From Phyllobacterium bourgognense (lineage in GTDB: Bacteria > Pseudomonadota > Alphaproteobacteria > Rhizobiales > Rhizobiaceae): DNA of 64,000 bases. Made by a program: the position numbers and the translations under genes. Where the stretch lies: assembly GCF_003337575.1 (NCBI RefSeq), contig NZ_QPJM01000011.1:111741-175740 (forward strand). Direction: 5' to 3'. Under the pieces are notes generated by a model. That model was not told the origin of the DNA and made no database searches. It saw nothing but the letters and a program-made list of their open reading frames with translations. Shown in pieces: positions 55,370 to 64,000 of the stretch (positions are counted from its first letter, which is position 1; each line of letters opens with the position of its first letter).

Positions 55370-55830
55370 CTCAGATTGAGCGTTGCCAGCATGAGACTTT
55401 GATCTGATGGATGGTGTGAAATTGAACATCCGAATTCTTTTGCACAATGTCAGCATCTTCTTGTTCTCGCTGCGTATAAGCCCTTCGATCTGTTTCACCC
55501 CGTCCGCTCTTGCAAAATTGATCAGTGGACGAAGCAACCAAGGCCCTGCCCCTGCAAGTCCGTTCTGACGAGGACCGCGTATTCTGCGATTCATGATCCG
55601 GATCGGAGTTGGGTCGAGCTATCCCGGCCAGTTCCCCGCCAGGTTTGTTCAATGCCACGAACGCCGTCATAGTCATACGATGCCACGATGCATTGGTTCT
55701 TCTCTGGCACACACGCTTCTCCGACGCGAGACGCGGCAAGAGTACACATCATTTGAGCACGGAACCCCGAAACAGGATGTCCCAACCGTTCCGGTCCGTG
55801 GTTAGCCGCTGAAGAATCCGCGTAAGGCTC
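55370..55830 (-). pseudogene. Decayed GNAT acetyltransferase (Pat-like C-terminal domain)
   Basis: Three overlapping minus-strand frames together spell CIVASYDYDG, then GGELAGIARPNSDPDHE, then RADGVKQIEGLIRSENKKML and TLCKR-MFNFTPSI. Joined, these match the C-terminal GNAT module of large Pat/acyl-CoA-synthetase-like proteins (GELVG-AR--SDPDH; RADG--RIEG--L-EN--ML). At least two frameshifts are needed. It fills most of the 655-bp gap between a stress gene and ccoN. Confidence 0.65.
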
Positions 55831-55865
55831 ATCAATGGCTGCCGGCAATATAAGTCCGGGCATCT

Positions 55866-55879
55866 TTGACATGGATCAA
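55866..55879. promoter_or_regulatory. FNR/FixK box upstream of ccoN
   Basis: TTGAC-ATGG-ATCAA: 9/10 match to TTGAT-N4-ATCAA, 121 bp before the ccoN start. FixK/FnrN control of fixNOQP is well established in rhizobia. Confidence 0.7.
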
Positions 55880-56000
55880 AGAAGAGATTGGGCGGCAAGC
55901 TACAGTGCTCTCGACGGATTCTACAAAGGACGCTGCCGATTGGACCAATCACAGACAAACCAATCAATGCGACGGCTTTTATTAACACGGGGCAATCGAA

Positions 56001-57659
56001 GTGATTTCACAATTAACTGGGAATGAGCGTGTTCTAGCAGCGTTGACGTTCCTTATCCTTCTTTGTGTTGGCGTGGCGATGGCCGCTGCCGGGCGCGATG
56101 ATCTGATCGGGACGCACGGCTGGATCATCGCAGTCAGCGCAATAGCAGGTGCCGTGGCGCTGCTGCGCGCCTACGACGCGCCCGAGCCTTCGGCAACGCG
56201 GCTCTCCGAGTATTACGACGACCCCAGCAAGGTCGGTATCATCCTGACGTTAATCTGGGGGGTGATCGGCATGCTCGTCGGCGTATGGGTCGCGGCCCTG
56301 CTTGCCTGGCCCGAACTGACAATTGACGCCGCGTGGGCAAGCTTCGGTCGTCTGCGCCCGGTCCACACCAGTGGCGTGATTTTCGGTTTCGGCGGCAACG
56401 CTCTGATCGCGACATCCTTTCACGTTCTGCAAAGAACAACCCGCGCACGCCTGCCGGATCAGTTCAGTCCATGGTTTGTGCTGTTCGGCTATAACCTGTT
56501 TTGCGTGTTGGCCGCGAGCGGCTATCTCATGGGCATAACCCAATCGAAGGAGTATGCCGAGCCGGAATGGTATGCCGACATCTGGCTGGTCGTGGTCTGG
56601 GTCGTCTATTTCTCAATCTACATTCGCACCCTTCTGCGCCGCAAGGAACCGCATATCTACGTGGCCAATTGGTACTACATGGCCTTCATCCTGGTCGTCG
56701 CCCTCCTGCACATCATCAACAACCTCGCCGTTCCCATCTCTTTCGGACACGCCAAAAGCTATTCGCTGTTCTCCGGCGTGCAGGATGCCATGACGCAGTG
56801 GTGGTACGGCCACAACGCCGTGGCCTTCTTCCTGACGGCAGGTTTCCTTGGGATGATGTATTACTACCTCCCCAAGCGTGCGGGCCGTCCGATCTATTCC
56901 TACAGAACTTCGATCATCAGCTTCTGGGGCATCACCTTCATGTATATGTGGGCGGGTTCGCACCACCTCCATTACACGGCCCTCCCCCACTGGGTTCAGA
57001 GCCTTGGCATGGCGTTCTCGGTGGTCCTGCTCGTTCCGTCCTGGGCATCGGCCGGAAATGCGCTGCTGACGCTCAACGGAGCCTGGCACAAGGTGCGTGA
57101 CGATGCGGTACTTCGTTTCATGATGCTGGCTGCGATCTTCTACGGCCTTGCGACGTTCGAGGGCTCCTTCATGGCCATTCGCGCCGTCAATTCCCTCTCC
57201 CATTATACCGACTGGACCATCGGCCACGTCCATGCCGGCGCTTTAGGTTGGGTTGCTATGATCACCTACGGCTCGCTCTATGCTCTTACCCCCTGGTTAT
57301 GGAAGCGCCCCGCACTTTATTCGGCGAAGCTGGTCGAATGGCACTTCTGGCTCGCCCTGTCCGGAACGGTTGTCTATGTCTTCGCGATGTGGAATTCCGG
57401 CGTGATCCAAGGTCTCATGTGGCGGACCTACAACGACAGCGGCACTTTGAGCTATTCCTTTGTCGACTCGCTTGTCGCCATGCATCCCTACTACATCGCG
57501 CGCGCATTCGGTGGCCTGCTGTTCCTGTCGGGCGCGGTGATCGCTCTTTACAACATCGTCATGACGATCCGGTCGCCTGTAGCTGTCGCATCGGAATCTG
57601 CCTCGGACATTCCCTTGGGACTTGAGCCTGCGGCACCAATCGCCCAGGCCGGAGAATAG
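56001..57659 (+). CDS. ccoN: Cytochrome c oxidase cbb3-type subunit I
   Basis: 552 residues from a GTG start with GGGG upstream; no ATG in a better place. Twelve or so membrane helices, with haem/copper ligand regions [42 protein letters not shown] and [11 protein letters not shown]. It is the catalytic subunit with high oxygen affinity. First gene of the ccoNOQP unit, with ccoO three bases after the stop. Confidence 0.95.
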   Translation: MISQLTGNERVLAALTFLILLCVGVAMAAAGRDDLIGTHGWIIAVSAIAGAVALLRAYDAPEPSATRLSEYYDDPSKVGIILTLIWGVIGMLVGVWVAALLAWPELTIDAAWASFGRLRPVHTSGVIFGFGGNALIATSFHVLQRTTRARLPDQFSPWFVLFGYNLFCVLAASGYLMGITQSKEYAEPEWYADIWLVVVWVVYFSIYIRTLLRRKEPHIYVANWYYMAFILVVALLHIINNLAVPISFGHAKSYSLFSGVQDAMTQWWYGHNAVAFFLTAGFLGMMYYYLPKRAGRPIYSYRTSIISFWGITFMYMWAGSHHLHYTALPHWVQSLGMAFSVVLLVPSWASAGNALLTLNGAWHKVRDDAVLRFMMLAAIFYGLATFEGSFMAIRAVNSLSHYTDWTIGHVHAGALGWVAMITYGSLYALTPWLWKRPALYSAKLVEWHFWLALSGTVVYVFAMWNSGVIQGLMWRTYNDSGTLSYSFVDSLVAMHPYYIARAFGGLLFLSGAVIALYNIVMTIRSPVAVASESASDIPLGLEPAAPIAQAGE

Positions 57660-57662
57660 AAA

Positions 57663-58394
57663 ATGTTCAATTTTCACTATCGGCTTGAACGCAATGCGAT
57701 CGGCTTCGTCCTTGCCATTATCGTTGTCGCCAGCATCGGCGGCTTCATCGAAATCGCCCCACTGTTCACGATCGACGAGACCGTCGAAAAAGCGCCTGAC
57801 ATGCGCGTCTACACGCCGCTCGAGGTCGCCGGCCGCAACATCTACATCCGGGAAGGTTGTTATGCCTGCCATTCCCAGATGATCCGCACGTTGCGCGACG
57901 AGGTGGAACGATACGGTCCATATTCACTGGCGGTAGAGTCGAAATATGATCATCCCATGCTGTGGGGCTCGAAGCGAACGGGACCAGATCTCGCCCGCGT
58001 GGGGGGAAAATATTCCAACGACTGGATGACTGCACACCTCAACAACCCGCGTGACGTGGTTCCGGAATCCAACATGCCGGCCTATCGCTGGCTGCTGCGC
58101 AACCAGTTGGAGACGGCTGACCTTGGCGAACACCTCGCTGCATTGCGGGCGGTGGGCGTGCCTTACACCGATGACATGATCGCCAATGCGCCGAAGGACG
58201 CCGTCGGCCAGGCCAACCCGGACACGGATTTGGCCACCGGCGTTACCGAGCGATACGGCGAGAAGACGGATGTGAGCCTGTTCGACGGCAATCAGGGCTC
58301 CGTCACCGAAATGGATGCGCTGGTGGCCTACCTTCAGGTGCTCGGACACCTGACGGGCGCCGCCCATACCACGCCGCAAAACGAGGTGGAGTGA
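57663..58394 (+). CDS. ccoO: Cytochrome c oxidase cbb3-type subunit II (monohaem)
   Basis: 243 residues with one N-terminal membrane anchor (about 13-33) and one haem c site CYACH (C66, C69, H70). GGAGA precedes the ATG. It relays electrons from CcoP to CcoN. Shares transcript with ccoN, gap of three bases. Confidence 0.95.
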   Translation: MFNFHYRLERNAIGFVLAIIVVASIGGFIEIAPLFTIDETVEKAPDMRVYTPLEVAGRNIYIREGCYACHSQMIRTLRDEVERYGPYSLAVESKYDHPMLWGSKRTGPDLARVGGKYSNDWMTAHLNNPRDVVPESNMPAYRWLLRNQLETADLGEHLAALRAVGVPYTDDMIANAPKDAVGQANPDTDLATGVTERYGEKTDVSLFDGNQGSVTEMDALVAYLQVLGHLTGAAHTTPQNEVE

Positions 58395-58395
58395 A

Positions 58396-58569
58396 ATGAC
58401 GATCGATCATGAAATGCTGACGGGCTTTTCCAAATCATTCGGACTGTTCTACCTGATCGCCATGTCGATCGGTGTGCTGGTCTACACCTACTGGCCGTCG
58501 AACAAGAAGCCTTTTGAACATGCTGCGAAAGCGGTGGTATCCGACGAAGAGGATAGGCCATGTCTGTAG
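58396..58569 (+). CDS. ccoQ: Cytochrome c oxidase cbb3-type subunit IV
   Basis: 57 residues (MTIDHEMLTGFSKSF, one membrane helix LFYLIAMSIGVLVYTYWP, then a charged tail). It starts one base after ccoO and its last ten bases overlap ccoP. Length, position and single helix fit CcoQ, which stabilises the complex. Confidence 0.88.
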   Translation: MTIDHEMLTGFSKSFGLFYLIAMSIGVLVYTYWPSNKKPFEHAAKAVVSDEEDRPCL

Positions 58570-59465
58570 GCGAACGTGATCCATTCACTGGCCATCAAAC
58601 GACCGGGCATGAATGGAACGGCATCAAGGAACTGAACACGCCCGTCCCCAAACCTGTGTATTTTTTTCTCATCACCATGGGTGTCTTCGCGCTGGGCTGG
58701 ACCCTTCTGATGCCGAGCTGGCCGTACGGGACCGGGTATTTCAAAGGGCTGCTCGGCGTTGACCAGAAGCAGGCGGTTGCCAGATCGATCGAGGAAGCCA
58801 CTGCACAACGCGCGAGCTGGATGATCCGGATCGAAAAGGAAGATCTCGCACAAATCCAGTCCGACACCGACCTGATGCGCACTGTCCGCGAGGACGGGCG
58901 CACGCTGTTCGGCGACAACTGCGCGGCCTGCCATGGGGCGAACGCAAGGGGCAACAAGGGATTCCCCAACATCGCGGAGTCGCCCATGCTGTGGGGCGAC
59001 AATCCCCAAACGGTGTTGCAGACTGTGACAGCCGGCATCAATGGTGCCGATCCCAACACACGGGTTTCTCAAATGCTTGCCTTTGGCCGCGATGGGATGT
59101 TGACGCAGGAACAGGTCTCGCAGCTGGCTGGCTTTGTGACGTCGCTTTCCGACGCCGCCACAATTACCGACACAAACAAGGAAGATATTGCGAAGGGAAA
59201 AGACCTCTTCGCCACCAATTGCGTCGCCTGTCATGGCAAAGACGCCAAAGGCTTGGTCGAGAGCGGTGCTCCTAACCTTACCGACCAATATTGGATTTAC
59301 GGAGGAAGCCGCGGCGACATCTACCAAACCATTTTTTCCGGGCGCCAGGGCCACATGCCGAGCTGGGGTGCACGTCTCACGCCTGCGCAGATCAAGATCA
59401 TTACGCTTTATCTTCTCGATTTAAGGAAAAACGAAGCTGGGACGACTGCAGGAGGCGCGTCATGA
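58560..59465 (+). CDS. ccoP: Cytochrome c oxidase cbb3-type subunit III (diheme)
   Basis: 301 residues: N-terminal anchor (about 33-52), then two cytochrome c domains with CAACH (C121-H125) and CVACH (C221-H225). It accepts electrons from the periplasmic cytochrome pool or bc1 complex. It overlaps ccoQ by ten bases and the next small gene by four. Confidence 0.95.
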   Translation: MSVGERDPFTGHQTTGHEWNGIKELNTPVPKPVYFFLITMGVFALGWTLLMPSWPYGTGYFKGLLGVDQKQAVARSIEEATAQRASWMIRIEKEDLAQIQSDTDLMRTVREDGRTLFGDNCAACHGANARGNKGFPNIAESPMLWGDNPQTVLQTVTAGINGADPNTRVSQMLAFGRDGMLTQEQVSQLAGFVTSLSDAATITDTNKEDIAKGKDLFATNCVACHGKDAKGLVESGAPNLTDQYWIYGGSRGDIYQTIFSGRQGHMPSWGARLTPAQIKIITLYLLDLRKNEAGTTAGGAS

Positions 59466-59650
59466 ACATCACCATCGCACCGCCAAAGCGCTGGATATTT
59501 CTCGTGGTCGCTTTGGGATTGAGTGTGGTCATCCTGGCGAACATTCACCTGGTTTACGTTGCATTTCAGTCGCGTCCCGACTGCGTCGACCACCTGAAGG
59601 TCAAAGGCCAGCAGAACGGCACGTACCGCGCGGCGGATTCGGCATGTTGA
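59462..59650 (+). CDS. Small single-helix membrane protein of the cbb3 cluster
   Basis: 62 residues; the ATG at 59462 overlaps the ccoP stop (ATGA). One membrane segment (about 10-32, WIFLVVALGLSVVILANIHL), then PDCVDHLK and a terminal Cys. I believe similar proteins follow ccoP in other Rhizobiales. It may help assembly, but no function is established. It occupies the usual place of fixG. Confidence 0.7.
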   Translation: MNITIAPPKRWIFLVVALGLSVVILANIHLVYVAFQSRPDCVDHLKVKGQQNGTYRAADSAC

Positions 59651-59691
59651 GTAAAGTCCGCTCCGCCATGCGACACAGCGAAAGGCTTCCG

Positions 59692-60480
59692 ATGAGAATT
59701 CCAGAAACTGTTCCGCCTCTTCCAAAGGCAGTCGACCGCAACAGACATCTTTCGCCCAGCCAAGCGTTCACCTGGTTTGCGCAAGGCTGGCACGATCTGT
59801 GGACGGTCCCGTTTCCCAGTCTTGTCTATGGCACTGGCGTAGCCATCATTTCGCTCGCCATCGCTGCCGGAATTCTCTTCTACGGGCTGGACTTTGCGCT
59901 CTTTCCGGCGCTGGCGGGCTTCCTGGTGGTCGGCCCGGCGCTTGCCACAGGTCTCTATGTCAAAAGCCGACGCCTGTCCAAGGGGTCGCCCGTCACGCTG
60001 GCCGCAATGTTGATTCCTGAGCGCGGCACCAGCCAGCACGTCCTGTTCGTCGGGGCGGTGCTGTTGGGACTGATGCTGCTGTGGATGCGCGCTGCCGTGC
60101 TTTTGTATGCGCTGTTCTTTGGTTGGAAGCCATTCCCGGGCATGGATCATATCCTCCCCATGCTATTCGGCACGCCGATCGGTGTGGCGATGCTGGTGAT
60201 CGGCATAGTCATCGGCGGCATCTTCGCCGCGTTCGCCTTTGCCATCAGCGTTTTCTCCATCCCCATGGTGCTGGACAAGAAATTCGACGCGTTTACTGCC
60301 ATGGGAACGAGCATGTCGATCGTCTGGAACAATTTGCCAGTGATGCTGCTGTGGGGCGCCATTGTGCTGAGCCTTACCGTGATCGCCTTGGTTTCAGGAA
60401 TGATCGGCTTCGTCATTATTTTCCCATTGCTCGGTCATGCGACCTGGCATGCCTACGTAACGATGCGGGATCCGGATTAG
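59692..60480 (+). CDS. DUF2189 integral membrane protein
   Basis: 262 residues from ATG 59692 (AAGG at -9). A start at 59644 overlaps the preceding stop but has no ribosome-binding site. About six membrane segments with WFAQGWHDL at the N-terminus, typical of the DUF2189 family. Function unknown. Its place between ccoP and fixI, where FixG/FixH are normally found, suggests a role in cbb3 maturation or copper handling. Confidence 0.75.
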   Translation: MRIPETVPPLPKAVDRNRHLSPSQAFTWFAQGWHDLWTVPFPSLVYGTGVAIISLAIAAGILFYGLDFALFPALAGFLVVGPALATGLYVKSRRLSKGSPVTLAAMLIPERGTSQHVLFVGAVLLGLMLLWMRAAVLLYALFFGWKPFPGMDHILPMLFGTPIGVAMLVIGIVIGGIFAAFAFAISVFSIPMVLDKKFDAFTAMGTSMSIVWNNLPVMLLWGAIVLSLTVIALVSGMIGFVIIFPLLGHATWHAYVTMRDPD

Positions 60481-60484
60481 CGAT

Positions 60485-62746
60485 ATGACCTGCTGTACGC
60501 CCGCAACCACAATTGTCTCGGCCGATGCCTTTCGCCCTTCAACCCCGTCGGCCGAAGAATTCAGACTGGCAAGCCGGAGCATTGGCGACGGCATCCTGCA
60601 GACGGAAATCTCAGTCCCCTCGATCCACTGCGGCGGCTGCATCAACAAGATCGAGCGGGGACTGGCAAAGCTTGACGGCGTGCAGAACGTGCGGGTCAAT
60701 CTGTCGAGCAAACGTTTGGCGCTGCGCTGGTCGGACCAGGGAACTCCTCCCGATGCGATCGGCGTGCTTAAGCAGCTTGGCTATGATGGACATCTCTTCG
60801 ATCCAACCGAAGCCGCCAAGCCTGACGGCGAACTTCCAAGGATGCTCCGGGCCCTGGCGGTTGCGGCATTTGCCTCCATGAACATCATGTCCTTGTCAGT
60901 TTCCGTCTGGGCTGGTGCAGAAGGTTCCACCCGAAACATCCTTCATTGGATTTGTGCCAGCATAGCGCTGCCCGCGCTTATCTATTCCGGACGGGTGTTT
61001 TATCAATCGGCCTGGCGCGCGCTCCGGCACGGACAAACCAATATGGACGTGCCGATTTCCATCGGGATTGCCGCGGCCTTTGCGCTGAGCCTCTATGACA
61101 CCTATCATGGCTACGAGCACGCCTATTTCGACGCCGCAACATCATTGGTTTTCTTCCTGCTGATCGGGCGTACGCTGGATTACGTGATGCGCGAGCGGAC
61201 ACGGACGGCAGTAAAAGGACTTGCACAACTATCGCCTCGGGGTGCGATGACGATCAACACTGACGGCGAATATGAGTATCTTCCGTTGAAAGAAATCAGA
61301 CCGGGAATGCGTCTGTTGATTACAGCCGGCGAACGCGTTCCTGTCGATTGCGCAGTTGAGCGCGGTATCTCCGACATAGACTTCTCGCTCGTAACCGGCG
61401 AAAGCGCCCCACGCCAAGTCGAATCGGGTGCAGCCCTGCAGGCCGGAACATTGAATATCACCGGGTCGCTGGTGGTTGTTGCCACAGCTGTTCCCGATGA
61501 TTCATTTCTCGCCGAAATGATACGGCTGATGGAAGCCGCCGAATCCGGCAAGTCGGTTTATCGGCGTATTGCCGACCGTGCCTCCCGTCTTTACGCGCCG
61601 GCGGTTCACTTGACGTCGTTCCTCAGCTTCGTGGGCTGGATGATTTTTCAAGGCGATGTGCATCAGGCCGCGACAGTCGCCATTGCTGTTTTGATCATCA
61701 CCTGCCCTTGCGCACTCGGTCTTGCGGTGCCGATGGTCCAGGTGATGGCCGCACGCCGGCTCTTCGAAAGCAGGATCATGGTCAAAGACGGATCGGCTAT
61801 GGAACGCCTCAATGAGATCGACACCGTCGTCTTCGACAAGACGGGGACGCTCACGCTGGGGCAAATGCAGGTCAGCAATATCGACGAGATTGATCCCAGG
61901 GCCCTCTCGATGGCCGCAGGGCTTGCTTCCCATTCACGCCATCCGAGCGCACAGGCAATTCACGCGGCCGCACCACACGCAGCGGCCCACTCCGGGTCTC
62001 ACTTTGGCCAGGTACAGGAATTTCCGGGGCTCGGATTGGAAGGCATTTCTCAAGGCAAGGTCTATCGGCTCGGGCGAGCGGCATTCGCCCGTAAGGACGA
62101 TGGGGGACAAATTCCGGCCGAAACGGTGTTTTCTTGCGATGGGCGCAAGCTCGCGTCGTTCGTTTTCTCCGACAGGCTCCGACCAGGCGCGCATTCCCTC
62201 GTCGAGAAATTACGTCAGGCCGGAATTGCCGTCGAGGTATTATCCGGCGACAGCGAACCCGCGGTGCGTGAAATTGCCGATCAGCTGGGCATTCCGAATT
62301 ACACGGCGGGCATCCTGCCGGGCGGGAAGCTTGAACGGATAAAAATGCTGACAAAGCAGGGCCGGAAGGTCTTGATGGTCGGTGACGGCTTAAATGACGC
62401 GCCCGCTCTCATGGCAGCGCATGTTTCCATGGCCCCTGCAACCGCCGCGGACGTTGGTCGCAACAATGCCGACTTTGTCTTTCTTCAAGACAGCCTCGAA
62501 ACCGTGTTTCTTGCCTATGGGATCGCACGGGATGCAGGTAAATTGATCCGGCAGAATTTCGTGATCGCCATCGGCTACAATGTCGTGGCGCTGCCTGTCG
62601 CAATTCTAGGTCACGCAACTCCCTTTGTCGCGGCGATTGCCATGTCCCTGTCATCCATACTGGTTGTAGCCAACGCCCTGAGGCTCAAGAGCGAACCGAT
62701 CGAGAGAAAAGATAATCCATCAAAACTTGAGTTACAGTTGGGGTGA
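60485..62746 (+). CDS. fixI: Copper-type P1B ATPase for cbb3 assembly
   Basis: 753 residues. N-terminal CC (3-4), HMA domain with CGGC (C49, C52), CPC in the sixth helix (C407, P408, C409), DKTGT with D451, and GDGLNDAPAL near the hinge. FixI/CcoI delivers copper needed for cbb3 assembly and is followed by FixS, as in rhizobia. It starts four bases after the DUF2189 gene. Confidence 0.93.
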   Translation: MTCCTPATTIVSADAFRPSTPSAEEFRLASRSIGDGILQTEISVPSIHCGGCINKIERGLAKLDGVQNVRVNLSSKRLALRWSDQGTPPDAIGVLKQLGYDGHLFDPTEAAKPDGELPRMLRALAVAAFASMNIMSLSVSVWAGAEGSTRNILHWICASIALPALIYSGRVFYQSAWRALRHGQTNMDVPISIGIAAAFALSLYDTYHGYEHAYFDAATSLVFFLLIGRTLDYVMRERTRTAVKGLAQLSPRGAMTINTDGEYEYLPLKEIRPGMRLLITAGERVPVDCAVERGISDIDFSLVTGESAPRQVESGAALQAGTLNITGSLVVVATAVPDDSFLAEMIRLMEAAESGKSVYRRIADRASRLYAPAVHLTSFLSFVGWMIFQGDVHQAATVAIAVLIITCPCALGLAVPMVQVMAARRLFESRIMVKDGSAMERLNEIDTVVFDKTGTLTLGQMQVSNIDEIDPRALSMAAGLASHSRHPSAQAIHAAAPHAAAHSGSHFGQVQEFPGLGLEGISQGKVYRLGRAAFARKDDGGQIPAETVFSCDGRKLASFVFSDRLRPGAHSLVEKLRQAGIAVEVLSGDSEPAVREIADQLGIPNYTAGILPGGKLERIKMLTKQGRKVLMVGDGLNDAPALMAAHVSMAPATAADVGRNNADFVFLQDSLETVFLAYGIARDAGKLIRQNFVIAIGYNVVALPVAILGHATPFVAAIAMSLSSILVVANALRLKSEPIERKDNPSKLELQLG

Positions 62747-62756
62747 ATTAGGCAAA

Positions 62757-63074
62757 ATGAGCGAGTTCTTCTACTTGATTCCCATATCCCTGGCACTGGG
62801 TTTGACGGGTCTGGTTCTGTTTCTTTGGTCGCTCAAGAACGGTCAGTATGAAGACTTGGACGGCGCATCCGAACGCATTCTCTATGACGACGACAAACCT
62901 TCCGAGTCTCATCTTGAATGGAAAAATGGTGTGGTAGCGAGTCCCGCTCGAGACAAAATTGCCAAACCCATGGTCTTCCCAGACGGCGGAGTTGAGGGCG
63001 ATGGGAAGGTTCATAGCATCGATGCACATGCTGCTAGACGGACAATCTCCGTCATCGTTCGCGATAAATTGTAG
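62757..63074 (+). CDS. fixS: cbb3 oxidase maturation protein FixS, with a long C-terminal extension
   Basis: 105 residues from ATG 62757, 10 bp after fixI. Residues 1-47 match FixS/CcoS (LIPISLALGLTGLVLFLWSL then GQYEDLDGASERILYDDD). FixS usually ends about there (50-60 residues). Here about 55 more residues follow (EWKNGVVASPARDKIAKPM and a basic end), not seen in the family as I know it. A lost stop codon is a possible cause. Confidence 0.82.
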   Translation: MSEFFYLIPISLALGLTGLVLFLWSLKNGQYEDLDGASERILYDDDKPSESHLEWKNGVVASPARDKIAKPMVFPDGGVEGDGKVHSIDAHAARRTISVIVRDKL

Positions 63075-63250
63075 AAGGCTGGTACCGGCGGCGTGATGAC
63101 GCGACCCATTTCGGTGATCCTCGACGATGAAACTGAACTAGTGCTGTACGACGAACTGATTACTCGCCCGTCGAAGAGATCAGAGAAGTTCTGATGATCG
63201 GTAATTCCCATTAAAACACAGTCGATGCATAGTCTCGCAGCCCCTCGTGC

Positions 63251-64000
63251 TCAAGATCTCTTGTTCTGCCTGTTGGCGATCAGATCGTCGACGACAGCCG
63301 GATCGGCAAGCGTCGATGTATCGCCGAGCGCGCCGAAGTCGTCCTCGGCGATCTTGCGCAGGATGCGGCGCATGATCTTGCCCGAGCGCGTTTTGGGCAG
63401 GCCGGGCGAGAACTGTATCTTGTCGGGCGAGGCAATCGGGCCGATTTCCTTGCGCACATGCGCAACGAGATCCTTGCGCAGCGCGTCAGTCCCCTCAAGG
63501 CCGGCCATCAGCGTGACGTAGCAATAAATGCCCTGGCCTTTCAGATCGTGCGGGTAACCGACGACGGCGGCTTCCGAGACCGTATCGTGGGAGACAAGCG
63601 CGGATTCCACTTCCGCCGTACCCATGCGATGGCCCGAGACATTGAGCACGTCATCGACGCGGCCGGTGATCCAGTAATAGCCATCCTTGTCGCGGCGGCA
63701 GCCATCGCCGGTAAAGTACTTGCCCTTGTAGGTGGCAAAATAGGTCTCGATGAAACGCTTGTGATCGCCATAGACCGTGCGCATCTGGCCGGGCCATGAA
63801 TCGGTGATGCACAGATTGCCGTCAGCAGCACCTTCAAGCACATTGCCCTCATTGTCGACCAGCTCCGGCTGCACTCCAAAGAATGGCCGCGTGGCCGAAC
63901 CCGGTTTCAGCGCCGTTGCGCCAGGCAGCGGTGTAATCAGTATGCCGCCGGTCTCCGTCTGCCACCATGTATCAACGATTGGAGAGCGCTTGTCGCCGAC
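63251..64000 (-). CDS. acs: Acetyl-CoA synthetase, C-terminal part, cut by the window edge
   Basis: About 250 codons of the C-terminal third, running off the window at 64000. TWWQTETGG (AMP-binding core A5), [38 protein letters not shown], and the catalytic Lys region [14 protein letters not shown], near the C-terminus, identify AMP-forming acetyl-CoA synthetase. It converts acetate, ATP and CoA. It converges on fixS. Confidence 0.93.
   Translation of the reverse strand, partial: VGDKRSPIVDTWWQTETGGILITPLPGATALKPGSATRPFFGVQPELVDNEGNVLEGAADGNLCITDSWPGQMRTVYGDHKRFIETYFATYKGKYFTGDGCRRDKDGYYWITGRVDDVLNVSGHRMGTAEVESALVSHDTVSEAAVVGYPHDLKGQGIYCYVTLMAGLEGTDALRKDLVAHVRKEIGPIASPDKIQFSPGLPKTRSGKIMRRILRKIAEDDFGALGDTSTLADPAVVDDLIANRQNKRS

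Noticed and set aside
1..64000. CRISPR arrays, tRNA or rRNA genes
   Set aside because: No regularly spaced repeats and no tRNA- or rRNA-like segments were recognised while reading the window; short degenerate cases could be missed without a search tool.

Overview
The window looks like accessory DNA from an alphaproteobacterium of the Hyphomicrobiales (rhizobial/Brucella-like). The reasons are the fixNOQP/fixIS-type cbb3 oxidase cluster, AmiC/AmiR- and Urt-type genes, a phasin, an IS6 element of rhizobial type and many LysR, SDR and MFS genes. There are no ribosomal, tRNA or replication genes, so a chromid, plasmid or chromosomal island are all possible. I cannot name the genus from the sequence alone.

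Region 1 (1-16.4 kb) is oxidative and transport metabolism. It holds a two-subunit molybdenum hydroxylase with a diheme cytochrome partner, a GFA-like protein missing a zinc cysteine, and an AraJ-like MFS exporter. A cNMP-domain/thioredoxin-reductase-like flavoprotein without a CxxC follows, then a divergent SDR/LysR pair. Next is a minus-strand set of an exported VOC protein, an exported ABM-domain protein and an SDR, then an MFS permease convergent with a 967-residue winged-helix/ATPase regulator.

Region 2 (16.4-20.4 kb) is scarred. It has a broken GHKL ATPase remnant, a small complete tyrosine recombinase, a divergent LysR/Tat-exported metallo-beta-lactamase-fold pair, and the tail of an HlyD-type fusion protein.

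Region 3 (20.4-29.5 kb) is a plus-strand operon with overlapping genes: BMP-type binding protein, amidase, double ABC ATPase, two permeases and a CodA-like deaminase. It reads as uptake plus hydrolysis of a nucleoside- or pyrimidine-like compound. It is followed by an IS5-type transposase remnant and a 2-oxoglutarate/Fe(II)-oxygenase-like gene broken by three frameshifts.

Region 4 (29.7-39.3 kb) is a minus-strand operon: amiC-amiR, binding protein, two permeases, two ATPases, formamidase/acetamidase, and a tandem nitrilase-fold protein whose second domain lacks catalytic residues. Its leader holds a good promoter, a hexaloop hairpin and an intrinsic terminator just before amiC. This fits ANTAR-type antitermination by the operon's own AmiR.

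Region 5 (39.3-44.4 kb) has a DUF1127 protein, a decayed IS6 transposase, a CHASE4-GGDEF-EAL protein, and an intact IS6 element. The IS6 element abuts the truncated, frameshifted paralogue of the ABM gene of region 1.

Region 6 (44.4-63.1 kb) is a microoxic respiration and stress island. It holds four universal-stress proteins, a phasin, a split YeeE/YedE transporter, an FMN split-barrel protein, a flavodoxin-like protein, a cation P-type ATPase, ccoNOQP, a 62-residue membrane protein, a DUF2189 protein, fixI and a long fixS. Seven FNR/FixK-like palindromes (TTGNN-N4-NTCNA) sit 50-125 bp upstream of these units, suggesting one low-oxygen regulon. FixG and FixH are not at their usual place. The window ends inside acs on the minus strand.
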